Assembly: GCA_903897205.1 (NCBI GenBank)
Contig: CAIUAS010000206.1
Location: 1 to 15,003 of the forward strand
DNA: 15,003 bases
Source: an uncultured Gammaproteobacteria bacterium
Lineage (GTDB): Bacteria; Pseudomonadota; Gammaproteobacteria; CAIUAS01
Direction: 5' to 3'
Shown: piece by piece, positions 7,626 through 14,324 of the stretch
Numbering within the stretch: position 1 is the stretch's first letter
Layout: the number at the start of each line of letters is the position of its first letter
The notes under the pieces: generated by a model
Told to the model about the DNA's origin: nothing
The model's input: the letters and a program-made list of their open reading frames with translations, nothing else
Database searches by the model: none
Position numbers and translations under genes: made by a program

Positions 7626-8526
7626 AGCATGGCCAATTTTAAAACCTGGTGATGCGGTCGAGGTGATTGCGCCAGCAGGACGGGTAAGCGAAGAAAATCT
7701 TGCTAAAATTGTAGCGCTGCTTACACATTGGAAATTACAGGTTAAGGTGGCGGATGATATTTTAGGAGATGACCTGTTATGCGCAAATTCTGATGCGGCT
7801 CGTTTTCAGCATTTAAAACAGGCGCTTTTTAATTCATCCACTAAAGCCATCATTTGTGCGCGCGGTGGTTATGGCGCAATGCGCTTATTGCCGGAATTAT
7901 TTAAACTGCAACGACCGCCCACTCCTAAATTATTGCTTGGCATGAGTGATATTACGGCGCTGCAGATTTTTTTACAGCAGCAATGGGGCTGGTCTACTTT
8001 ACACGGATCGTTAGCTGTTTGGCATTTAACGGAAACGTCCCTGGCGGCGGTAAGACAAATTATTTTTGGTGAAATAAAACAATTGGAATTGACGGACTTA
8101 ACGCCACTAAATAATGGGGCAAAACAAACTACAGTTATTAGCAGTTCTATAGTGGGCGGTAATTTATGTTTAGTGCAATGTAGTTTAGCAACACCATGGC
8201 AATTCAAAGCGGAAGCTAAAATTATATTATTGGAAGAAATTAACGAACGGGCTTATAAAGTTGATCGCATGCTTGAACAACTTTATCAAGCCAATATTTT
8301 TGCTAATGCAAAAGCCATAGTTTTTGGCGATTTTATGGGTGGGGAAGAACCGAATGGTGCGTCTTTAATTATGCCGGTCTTGCGACGTTTCGCTGAAAGA
8401 ATAAGTATTCCCGTATTGCAAATTAAAGGTGTGGGGCATGGTGCTATTAATCAAGCTATTCCTTTGGGCACGGCTGTGAAATTAATAACCGGTGTTAAAT
8501 CCTCTTTGAGTTGTCCATTAATTTAA
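7612..8526 (+). CDS. ldcA: Murein tetrapeptide (LD-)carboxypeptidase, peptidase family S66
   Basis: 304 aa from the chosen start, the same length as E. coli LdcA. It removes the terminal D-Ala from murein tetrapeptides in the cytoplasm during cell-wall recycling. The S66 triad is visible: nucleophile Ser112 in GMSDIT, Glu208 in LLEEINERAYKVDRML, and His276 in GVGHG. APAG near residue 20 and CARGGYGAMRLLP (82-94) are also typical. Five in-frame ATGs lie between 7561 and 7615. I chose 7612 because AAAGG at 7602-7606 gives 5-nt spacing and the protein then begins just before the conserved LKPGD.V.V.AP segment; the next ATG, 7615, is equally plausible. Translation overlaps the end of yihG by 14 nt, so coupling is likely. 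Confidence 0.92.
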   Translation: MMQHKAWPILKPGDAVEVIAPAGRVSEENLAKIVALLTHWKLQVKVADDILGDDLLCANSDAARFQHLKQALFNSSTKAIICARGGYGAMRLLPELFKLQRPPTPKLLLGMSDITALQIFLQQQWGWSTLHGSLAVWHLTETSLAAVRQIIFGEIKQLELTDLTPLNNGAKQTTVISSSIVGGNLCLVQCSLATPWQFKAEAKIILLEEINERAYKVDRMLEQLYQANIFANAKAIVFGDFMGGEEPNGASLIMPVLRRFAERISIPVLQIKGVGHGAINQAIPLGTAVKLITGVKSSLSCPLI

Positions 8527-8548
8527 TTATTAAATAAATGCATATGCT

Positions 8549-9349
8549 ATGAATGGCTTAAAAAAAACTAATTTATCTAATTTGCAGGTATTAATAACGC
8601 GCCCCGCGCAGCAAGCTGAAAAGCTTTGCCAATTAATCGAACAGCAAGACGGGCGGGTTATTTTACTGCCAACGATTGCTATTGAGTATATAGAGTCGGA
8701 TAACCAACCTGATTTGCAGGCGGTGCTAAAAAAACTCGCTGTGCAAGCAATAGCGATTTTTATTAGTCCTAATGCGGTGGCCGCCGCTCATGCTTTATTA
8801 CAAAAATATGCGTTGCCGTGGCCTGAACAGCTGCAAATTGCGGCGATCGGCGCCAGCACTGCGCAGGCTTTGACAAATTTAGGGGTAGTGGTAACGCTGG
8901 TGCCAACGGAGCAATTTAATAGCGAAGGGTTATTAAATTTATCGGCTTTGCAAAAAGTGCAGGGGCAGCGCATTATTATTTTTCGCGGTGAAGGGGGGCG
9001 TGAGTTATTAAGTGCCATATTATCGGAACGAGGCGCTATTTTAACGGAAGCTGTTGTTTATCGCAGAGTATTGCCAGAATGCAATATCCAGACTCGATTA
9101 ACGCAATGGCAACAAGGCGGTTTAGATATGCTGGTGTGCACGAGTAATACCGGCCTGCAAAATTTAGTGACTATAGTTGGTGAATCGGCTCGTAACTGGT
9201 TAATGAATATGCCATTATTGGTCATTAGCGAGCGGATGGCAGAGTTTGCTCAGACCATAGGTTTTGTCAAAAAACCGATAGTAGCGGATAATGCAACCGA
9301 TGAAGCCATTGTCCAGGCATTACTAACTTATTGTGATAGTAATAAATAA
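8549..9349 (+). CDS. hemD: Uroporphyrinogen-III synthase
   Basis: 266 aa. HemD cyclises hydroxymethylbilane with inversion of ring D to give uroporphyrinogen III, the branch point to heme and siroheme. HemD diverges strongly, so the call uses the spaced motif set: LITRPAQQA near the N terminus, FISPNAVAAA (where many have FTSPNGV), IGASTAQAL, FNSEGLL, IIFRGEGGRELL, VVYRRV, CTSNTGLQNLV and VISERMAEFAQ. Position immediately before hemX and hemY confirms it. The usual upstream partner hemC is not adjacent; ldcA ends 22 nt before instead. No strong ribosome-binding site is seen. Confidence 0.93.
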   Translation: MNGLKKTNLSNLQVLITRPAQQAEKLCQLIEQQDGRVILLPTIAIEYIESDNQPDLQAVLKKLAVQAIAIFISPNAVAAAHALLQKYALPWPEQLQIAAIGASTAQALTNLGVVVTLVPTEQFNSEGLLNLSALQKVQGQRIIIFRGEGGRELLSAILSERGAILTEAVVYRRVLPECNIQTRLTQWQQGGLDMLVCTSNTGLQNLVTIVGESARNWLMNMPLLVISERMAEFAQTIGFVKKPIVADNATDEAIVQALLTYCDSNK

Positions 9350-9393
9350 ACACGGCGATTTATTGTCGATACCTTTTTTGTGAGAGATCACTT

Positions 9394-10404
9394 ATGGATG
9401 AACTGCAAACCGAATTAACTGCTGGCAAAAATGTTGCTGTAAAAACAAGTAAAGTACGCCAATATAACGGTGCAATTATTACGGCGATTATCGCTTTATT
9501 GCTTGCCATTGCTATGACGTTAGCAGCGCTAGTTTATGTGCATAATTTGAATGCGTTGCTAGGTAATATTAATAATAATACCCAATTGTTACACCGACAA
9601 ATGCAGCAATTACAAGGTATTCAAACAACGTTAATGACGCGTTTAGATCATCAGCAACAACAACTTGCTAAAAATCAACAGCTGACAACGGGCAATCAAA
9701 AAGCATGGTTAATGGCAGAGATTAATTATTTAGTGAGACTTGCTAATTATAATTTGAGTTATGGTCGCGATGTGGCGGCGGCGATTGCTTTATTACAAAC
9801 AGCTGATCAGCGCTTCGTGCAATTAAATGATCCAGCCTTAATATCCTTACGCCAGCAAATAGCTAATATGATCGTGTCGTTACAACCAGCGGCTAAAATG
9901 GATTTAGTGGGTATCTTAGCGAAATTAGCTGCTTTGCAATTACAAGTTAAGCAATTACCTTTAATTACTTCCCCCACATTTGATAGCGCCAAAACAGCAG
10001 TGAATTTACCGGCACAACCGCCACAGACTTTTTGGCGCAAAGCCTTAGCAAATAGTTTAGAGCTCTTAAAATCGTTGGTCATTATTCGTCATCATCAAGC
10101 ATCTATTGAACCTTTGTTAGATGTAGAGCAATTACATTATTTGCAGCAAAATCTGCAATTGCAATTACAACAAGCGCAATGGGCTGTTTTGCATGGGCAG
10201 CAGGCTATTTATGAAAATAGTTTGCAACAGACAATAACAGGGGTGCAAACTTATTTTGCCAGCGCTAATCCACAAACAACTGCGTTTATTGAAAATTTAA
10301 TGCAATTGCAAAAAATAAATATTCAGCCTGCATTACCTACTATGAATGCATTGTTGAATTCACTTGCGCAAGCAGAACATCCTGCTGCTAAGCCAAATCA
10401 GTGA
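9394..10404 (+). CDS. hemX: HemX family membrane protein
   Basis: 336 aa. A short cytosolic N terminus is followed by one transmembrane helix (about 27-49) and a Gln/Asn-rich coiled coil (about 52-90). The rest is a helical, probably periplasmic, domain with a conserved WLMAEINYLVRLANYNL segment. There is no S-adenosylmethionine-dependent uroporphyrinogen methyltransferase domain, despite the name sometimes given to HemX. Its role is unproven; it is consistently found between hemD and hemY and is thought to support heme synthesis at the membrane. Gaps are 44 nt after hemD and 11 nt before hemY. Confidence 0.9.
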   Translation: MDELQTELTAGKNVAVKTSKVRQYNGAIITAIIALLLAIAMTLAALVYVHNLNALLGNINNNTQLLHRQMQQLQGIQTTLMTRLDHQQQQLAKNQQLTTGNQKAWLMAEINYLVRLANYNLSYGRDVAAAIALLQTADQRFVQLNDPALISLRQQIANMIVSLQPAAKMDLVGILAKLAALQLQVKQLPLITSPTFDSAKTAVNLPAQPPQTFWRKALANSLELLKSLVIIRHHQASIEPLLDVEQLHYLQQNLQLQLQQAQWAVLHGQQAIYENSLQQTITGVQTYFASANPQTTAFIENLMQLQKINIQPALPTMNALLNSLAQAEHPAAKPNQ

Positions 10405-10415
10405 GGTAGGAAAAG

Positions 10416-11606
10416 ATGCGCCGTTTTCTTTTTTGTTTAGTCGTATTAGTCGCTGCTGTTTGGGTGGGCGTTAAAATTGCAGCAGATCCAGGTTATGTCT
10501 TATTGGCATATCAGCAATGGACCCTAGAAATGCCGCTCTGGCTTGGTTTAATGGCCTTAGTGGTTATTTTTATGTTGCTTTATTGGTTAGTTCGTTTAGT
10601 AAAAAACGTTGTGCGTCTGCCTCGCAAAATTCGTTTTTGGACAGCTCGTCGCCGTGCGCGGATTAATCAGCGCTTAACTCGGCAAGGTTTGGTAGCACTA
10701 TCCTATGGTAAATGGCCAGAGGCAGAGAAAAAACTCATCAAAGCGACCACGGCTAATCCTATTGCTTGGGTAAATTATTTAGCCGCCGCGCGCGCCGCTT
10801 ACGAGCGTGGTGATAAAGAAAAGCGCGAACATTATTTACAGCAAGCGATTAAAACCACTAAAGATGCTGAGATTGCTGTGGGTATTGAGCAATTTCAATT
10901 TCAATATGAACAACAACAATTTGAGCAGGCTTTAGCTATTTTGCAGCGTTTGCATCAATTAGCGCCTAAACAAAATTATATCTTACGTTCGCTCATTGAG
11001 CTTTGCGCACGGTTAGAAGATTGGCAGGCGGTATTAAATTTATTGCCGCAGGCACAAAAACAAAATGCACTTGATGCTGCCAAATTAAGGGCGATGGAAG
11101 TGCAAGCACAAGTGGCTTTATTAAATAAACTAGTTAAACAAGATTTCGCTTTGTCGGTGATTAATCAACACTGGGAAGCAGTGTCCCGTCATTTGCGCCA
11201 TGATCCTATTTTATTGAATAGCTATGCCAATGCCTTAGCAAACAAGGGTGAGGATGAATACGCCGAAAAAATGCTCAGGATTGCTTTGAATAAAGAGTGG
11301 AATGAGCAATTAGTTTATACCTATGGTTTGCTTAAAAGCGCTAAACCAGATGTGCAATTAACTTATGCTGAGAAATGGTTGTTTGAGCATGAAAATGATC
11401 CAATATTATTATTAACATTAGGCCGTATTTGTTTGCGCAATCAATTATGGGGTAAAGCGCGTAGCTATTTAGAAAGTAGTATTGCACTTAAACCGCAGTC
11501 TGAAACTTATTTTGAATTGGCTCGGTTATTTGAAAAAATAGCGGATGCTCAGCTTGCGTATACAACGTATAAAAAAGGCTTGGCAGCCAGTTTTACAGTG
11601 CTTTAA
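10416..11606 (+). CDS. hemY: HemY N-terminal-domain protein with TPR repeats
   Basis: 396 aa, close to E. coli HemY (398 aa). Two N-terminal transmembrane helices (about 4-22 and 41-64) flank the characteristic ADPGYVLLAYQQWTLE loop of the HemY_N domain. A basic stretch and a long series of TPR-like helical pairs follow (for example KWPEAEKKLIKATTANPIAW and the C-terminal LWGKARSYLESSIALKP). This is not the oxygen-dependent protoporphyrinogen oxidase that bears the same name in Bacillus. It probably scaffolds late heme enzymes at the inner membrane. GAGGTAGGA lies just upstream of the ATG. It ends the plus-strand operon. Confidence 0.93.
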   Translation: MRRFLFCLVVLVAAVWVGVKIAADPGYVLLAYQQWTLEMPLWLGLMALVVIFMLLYWLVRLVKNVVRLPRKIRFWTARRRARINQRLTRQGLVALSYGKWPEAEKKLIKATTANPIAWVNYLAAARAAYERGDKEKREHYLQQAIKTTKDAEIAVGIEQFQFQYEQQQFEQALAILQRLHQLAPKQNYILRSLIELCARLEDWQAVLNLLPQAQKQNALDAAKLRAMEVQAQVALLNKLVKQDFALSVINQHWEAVSRHLRHDPILLNSYANALANKGEDEYAEKMLRIALNKEWNEQLVYTYGLLKSAKPDVQLTYAEKWLFEHENDPILLLTLGRICLRNQLWGKARSYLESSIALKPQSETYFELARLFEKIADAQLAYTTYKKGLAASFTVL

Positions 11607-11643
11607 GCGGCTACCAATCTAAGGCGGGATGAAAGTACTCTAG

Positions 11644-11698
11644 AAGTAGGTAACGGGCGGCTTTAAGTAGGTATTTTCGATGTAGTCGTTACCTACTT
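11644..11698. promoter_or_regulatory. Operator-like module A: three AAGTAGGTA sites (direct, direct, inverted)
   Basis: AAGTAGGTA occurs at 11644-11652 and 11665-11673, and its reverse complement TACCTACTT at 11690-11698. Start-to-start distances are 21 and 25 bp, exactly those of module B downstream. The outer pair extends to a perfect 12-bp inverted repeat (11644-11655 with 11687-11698), and to 15 pairs counting one G.T. No promoter hexamers occupy the equivalent positions, and TTTT follows the right arm, so it could also serve as a weak terminator for the hem operon. Confidence 0.7.
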
Positions 11699-11730
11699 TT
11701 ATGTAACTGTTTGATAAATATATTAAAAAT

Positions 11731-11785
11731 AAGTGGGTATACCATCTTCACAAGTGGGTATTAAAGCTACTATAATTACCCACTT
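11731..11785. promoter_or_regulatory. Operator-like module B: three AAGTGGGTA sites over the fic promoter
   Basis: AAGTGGGTA occurs at 11731-11739 and 11752-11760, and the inverted copy TACCCACTT at 11777-11785, spaced 21 and 25 bp as in module A. All three sites here carry G at the fifth position, while all three of module A carry A. Spacer sequences between the modules are unrelated, so only site and geometry are conserved. Site 2 abuts the -35 box and the inverted site follows the -10 directly, covering the expected transcription start. A protein bound here would block RNA polymerase. Confidence 0.75.
11747..11776 (+). promoter_or_regulatory. Sigma70-type promoter of fic
   Basis: TTCACA (11747-11752, five of six to TTGACA), an 18-nt spacer and a perfect TATAAT (11771-11776). 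Transcription would begin near 11783, inside the inverted operator site, leaving a leader of about 25 nt with AGG (11795-11797) ahead of the ATG at 11808. Confidence 0.7.
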
Positions 11786-11807
11786 AATTCTTTTAGGCGA
11801 TCTTAAT

Positions 11808-12857
11808 ATGAGTTCGTTTACCTCAGAATTCCTTGATAAATTAAGTTTCACCACCGAACAGATTAGCACTCTACGTTCATTAGGCGAATACCGTGGCAAA
11901 CAAGCTCTTTTCTTTAAACAGTCTCCTGAGGCTCTCAAAAGCTTACAATTAGTCGCTAAGATTGAATCGAGTGAATCTTCAAATCGATTAGAAGGCATAG
12001 AGGCACCTCATAAAAAAATTGAAGAACTAGTGTTAAAAGATACTAGCCCTAAGGGCCGCTCAGAACAAGAAATTGCTGGATACAGAGATGCATTAAATCT
12101 TATCCATGAGTCTGGCGAACACATGCCTTTTACTGCGAATGTCATTTTACAATTACACGGCATATTGTGCCGCTATATAGCAAATCCAGGAGGACGCTGG
12201 AAATTAACTGATAATGAAATTATTGAAAACCACCCTGATGGTTCAAAACGCATTCGCTTCACCCCAACAAAGGCGCACCTTACACCAAATGCAATAGAGC
12301 AATTAACAAACAACTATTCCTCAGCCGCACAAGAAAATAGACTTGATGCACTCATACTAATCCCTTTGGCAATTCTTGATTTTCTATGCATCCATCCATT
12401 CAGCGATGGTAATGGCAGGATGTCACGTTTATTAACATTAATGCTGCTCTATCAATTTAATTATCAAGTGGGTCATTACATTAGCTTGGAGCGTGTTTTT
12501 GAGGATAGCAAAGAAAGTTATTACGAAACTCTTGAAGCCAGTTCTCAACATTGGCATTCGAACAAACACGATGCGAAACCTTGGTTAAATTATTTCTGGG
12601 GAACATTATTACGTGCTTATAAAGAATTTGAAGAGCGCGTTGGCGTGATTACTACTAGTAGAGGTTCAAAAACAGAATTAGTGCAATCTGCTGTCAATCG
12701 CAGAATGGCACCTTTTTCTATTAATGATATTGAATCCGATTGTCCCGGTATTAGTCGGGACATGATTCGGCAAGTCTTAAGAAAAATGCGAGACGAAGGT
12801 TCTATTACAGTAAGCAGTGGTGGACGTGGTGCAATGTGGCAAAGAACATTTAAATAA
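11808..12857 (+). CDS. Fic-domain protein with N-terminal inhibitory motif and C-terminal winged-helix-like domain
   Basis: 349 aa from ATG 11808; an in-frame GTG at 11733 is rejected because that extension would overlap the promoter. An N-terminal Fic_N-like region carries the inhibitory motif (S/T)xxxE(G/N) as SNRLEG (Ser58, Glu62, Gly63), defining an N-terminally self-inhibited class II Fic protein. The Fic core has HPFSDGNGRMSR at 196-207, a full match to HxFx(D/E)GNGRxxR, so AMP transfer from ATP to a Ser, Thr or Tyr hydroxyl is predicted. Residues about 285-349 look like a winged helix (SINDIESDCPGISRDMIRQV, then LRKMRDEGSITVSSGGRG), suggesting DNA or partner binding. The target is unknown. 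It has its own promoter and operator array and lies between housekeeping units, as expected for an acquired accessory gene. No antitoxin ORF is adjacent. Confidence 0.92.
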   Translation: MSSFTSEFLDKLSFTTEQISTLRSLGEYRGKQALFFKQSPEALKSLQLVAKIESSESSNRLEGIEAPHKKIEELVLKDTSPKGRSEQEIAGYRDALNLIHESGEHMPFTANVILQLHGILCRYIANPGGRWKLTDNEIIENHPDGSKRIRFTPTKAHLTPNAIEQLTNNYSSAAQENRLDALILIPLAILDFLCIHPFSDGNGRMSRLLTLMLLYQFNYQVGHYISLERVFEDSKESYYETLEASSQHWHSNKHDAKPWLNYFWGTLLRAYKEFEERVGVITTSRGSKTELVQSAVNRRMAPFSINDIESDCPGISRDMIRQVLRKMRDEGSITVSSGGRGAMWQRTFK

Positions 12858-12983
12858 TTACGAATAGATATTCTTACATGACAAAGCTGACCCTTTGCTC
12901 AGTAGCATCTTCGCAGGCGCAGATTAAGCTATTTTTAGCGGCCAATTTTCACTTGCTTATTTTTTGTTAAGCCTTAAGTCTAA

Positions 12984-14000
12984 TTAACTTGCATTGTAAT
13001 CTAACATATCAGAATAAAAAAAAGCGCGTTTTAAGTCTAGCTTTTGAAATGCATGCAAGGCAGCGTAAACCATTTCATAAGGGCCGCTCGCATAGATATG
13101 AAATTGTGAGAGATTAGCGTGATCTGCTATGACCGCCTCGTGCGCTAAACCCTTTCGCCCTGTCCAGTGATCATTCTGGGTGGCTTCTGATAGCACGGGA
13201 ATATAATGAAAATTAGGCACATGTTTGGCCCAGTGTAAGGCTTGTTCGTGCAGATAAAGATCTTGCAGCGTACGTGCGCCCCAATATAAATAAATCGTTT
13301 GTTGAATATTCTCGGCAAGCGCCTGTTCAATGAGTGCTTTGTGTGGTGCAAAACCGGTGCCGCCCGCCAAAAAAATAATGGGATATGGGGGTTCTTGTTT
13401 TAAAATACAGCTGCCAAAAGGCCCTTGGATACGAATTTCTTGAACCATTTCAATGTGCTTAATTAATTCGCCTGTTTCTATGTGATCGGGTAAGTGGCGA
13501 ATATGTAATTCAAGGTGATTGTCATCATTAAATGGCGCGTTGGTAATGGAGTAGGGTAATGGGCTGGTGTCCCGTTGCAAAATTTCAATGTATTGTCCCG
13601 CATAATAATGGATGGCGTCTTCTGCTGGCGGATGCAAAATGATTTTATAAATATGCTTATTTATTTTTTCACACGAGTTAACTTTATAGGTCAGTTTTTT
13701 AGTCGGCAATTGAGCAGGGCCAATGACGCCGTCGATATGGATTACTAAGTCTGAAATGGGTTTGGCTGAGCAAAATAAAGCATAACCCGCTTCGCGTTCA
13801 TCCTCGTTAAGGCCAGGTAAATACGGTTCGTCATATTCAACTTGGCCTTCTAATAATTGACCGCGGCAAGTACTGCAATCCCCAGCCATACAGTCATGCG
13901 GAAATTGATAGCCCTGGCGTAATGCGGCATATAAAACGGTTTCGCCGGCTTTGACAATTAAATTATAACCAGAAGGTTTGATGTGAATGGTGTAGTACAT
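12984..14000 (-). CDS. AscD-like 2Fe-2S ferredoxin/flavin reductase (CDP-6-deoxy-delta-3,4-glucoseen reductase-like)
   Basis: 338 aa. An N-terminal plant-type ferredoxin domain (1-90) has the cluster ligands Cys37, Cys42, Cys45 and Cys77 (CX4CX2C, then C after 31 residues). An FAD-binding barrel follows (about 100-200), then an NAD(P)-binding domain with AGGTGFAP (212-219) and a C-terminal FYSDMLDY. It should pass electrons from NAD(P)H through flavin to the iron-sulfur cluster and a partner. Despite the usual name, family members away from deoxysugar clusters are general reductases, and no deoxysugar genes are here. The FAD motif RxYS reads LPYS (148-151): Leu replaces the expected Arg. I chose the ATG at 14000 because the protein then begins like its relatives; a TTG at 14021 would add seven residues. 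No Shine-Dalgarno sequence is visible. The 126 nt between it and fic hold only weak hairpins. Confidence 0.85.
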   Translation of the reverse strand: MYYTIHIKPSGYNLIVKAGETVLYAALRQGYQFPHDCMAGDCSTCRGQLLEGQVEYDEPYLPGLNEDEREAGYALFCSAKPISDLVIHIDGVIGPAQLPTKKLTYKVNSCEKINKHIYKIILHPPAEDAIHYYAGQYIEILQRDTSPLPYSITNAPFNDDNHLELHIRHLPDHIETGELIKHIEMVQEIRIQGPFGSCILKQEPPYPIIFLAGGTGFAPHKALIEQALAENIQQTIYLYWGARTLQDLYLHEQALHWAKHVPNFHYIPVLSEATQNDHWTGRKGLAHEAVIADHANLSQFHIYASGPYEMVYAALHAFQKLDLKRAFFYSDMLDYNAS

Positions 14001-14040
14001 TGTGCTATTTATTAATATCAAATTTTATTTGAACGAAAAC

Positions 14041-14171
14041 ATATATCAATTCCGTTGAGATTTTGTGATTTTACTGCGCTAGCTAAAATCGGTCGCCCGG
14101 GGCCCGTCCTGTCACTGCGGTACTCCTTCTTTGAGTTTATAAAACGCAAAATCTCAATGGGATTGGTATAT
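14041..14171. repeat. 131-nt element bounded by 27-bp near-perfect inverted repeats
   Basis: The left arm 14041-14067 pairs with the right arm 14145-14171 over 27 positions, 23 as Watson-Crick pairs and four as G.U pairs when read as plus-strand RNA. No unpaired position occurs in the arms. The 77-nt interior (14068-14144) is markedly more GC-rich around GGTCGCCCGGGGCCCGTCC (14091-14109) than its surroundings. No transposase ORF is present. It could be a MITE-like or REP-like dispersed element, or a large RNA hairpin. The start of the minus-strand reductase gene lies 41 nt to the left. Confidence 0.6.
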
Positions 14172-14324
14172 ATTATTAAGCCAGACCATGTCGCTAATAT
14201 ACAATACTCTTGCCTTAAAGCCCAGTTTAAGCGTGAGATGGGATGTTTAATATGGCAAGGTTAAAATTGTGCCTGATTTTTTGCTAAGTCCTAAAGATCG
14301 GGTTCGCTAGTGGCTAGCCCATAT
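14172..14324. other. Intergenic stretch with small hairpins, no convincing gene
   Basis: Between the inverted-repeat element and the stop of the last gene I find only short structures. CTTAAA and TTTAAG (14214-14219 and 14226-14231) form a 6-bp stem with a 6-nt loop. CTTGCC and GGCAAG (14209-14214 and 14254-14259) form an alternative stem. GCTAG-TGG-CTAGC (14306-14318) lies 12 nt before a run of seven T. No promoter or ORF with coding character is seen. Confidence 0.4.

Noticed and set aside
9394..10404. hemX as uroporphyrin-III C-methyltransferase
   Set aside because: The sequence has one membrane helix and a coiled coil but no SAM-dependent methyltransferase motifs; the old name is an annotation carry-over.
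11733..11807. N-terminal extension of fic from a GTG codon
   Set aside because: The 25 extra codons overlap the TATAAT and two operator sites, and the ATG at 11808 lies downstream of the predicted transcription start with AGG before it.
12466..12474. AAGTGGGTC, a near match to the operator 9-mer, inside fic
   Set aside because: It encodes in-frame Gln-Val-Gly-His codons, lacks paired sites at 21 or 25 bp, and one such match is expected by chance.
12955..12972. GCTTA/TAAGC hairpin between fic and the reductase, considered as terminator
   Set aside because: It is a 5-bp stem with the T-run in the loop rather than after the stem; it fits a terminator on neither strand.
14041..14171. Inverted-repeat element as an integron attC site
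   Set aside because: The arm ends do not carry the GTTRRRY/RYYYAAC core sites, and no integrase or cassette array is visible.
14055..14264. 69-codon plus-strand ORF
   Set aside because: It begins with TTG inside the left arm of the inverted repeat, runs through the right arm, has no ribosome-binding site and no protein-like composition.
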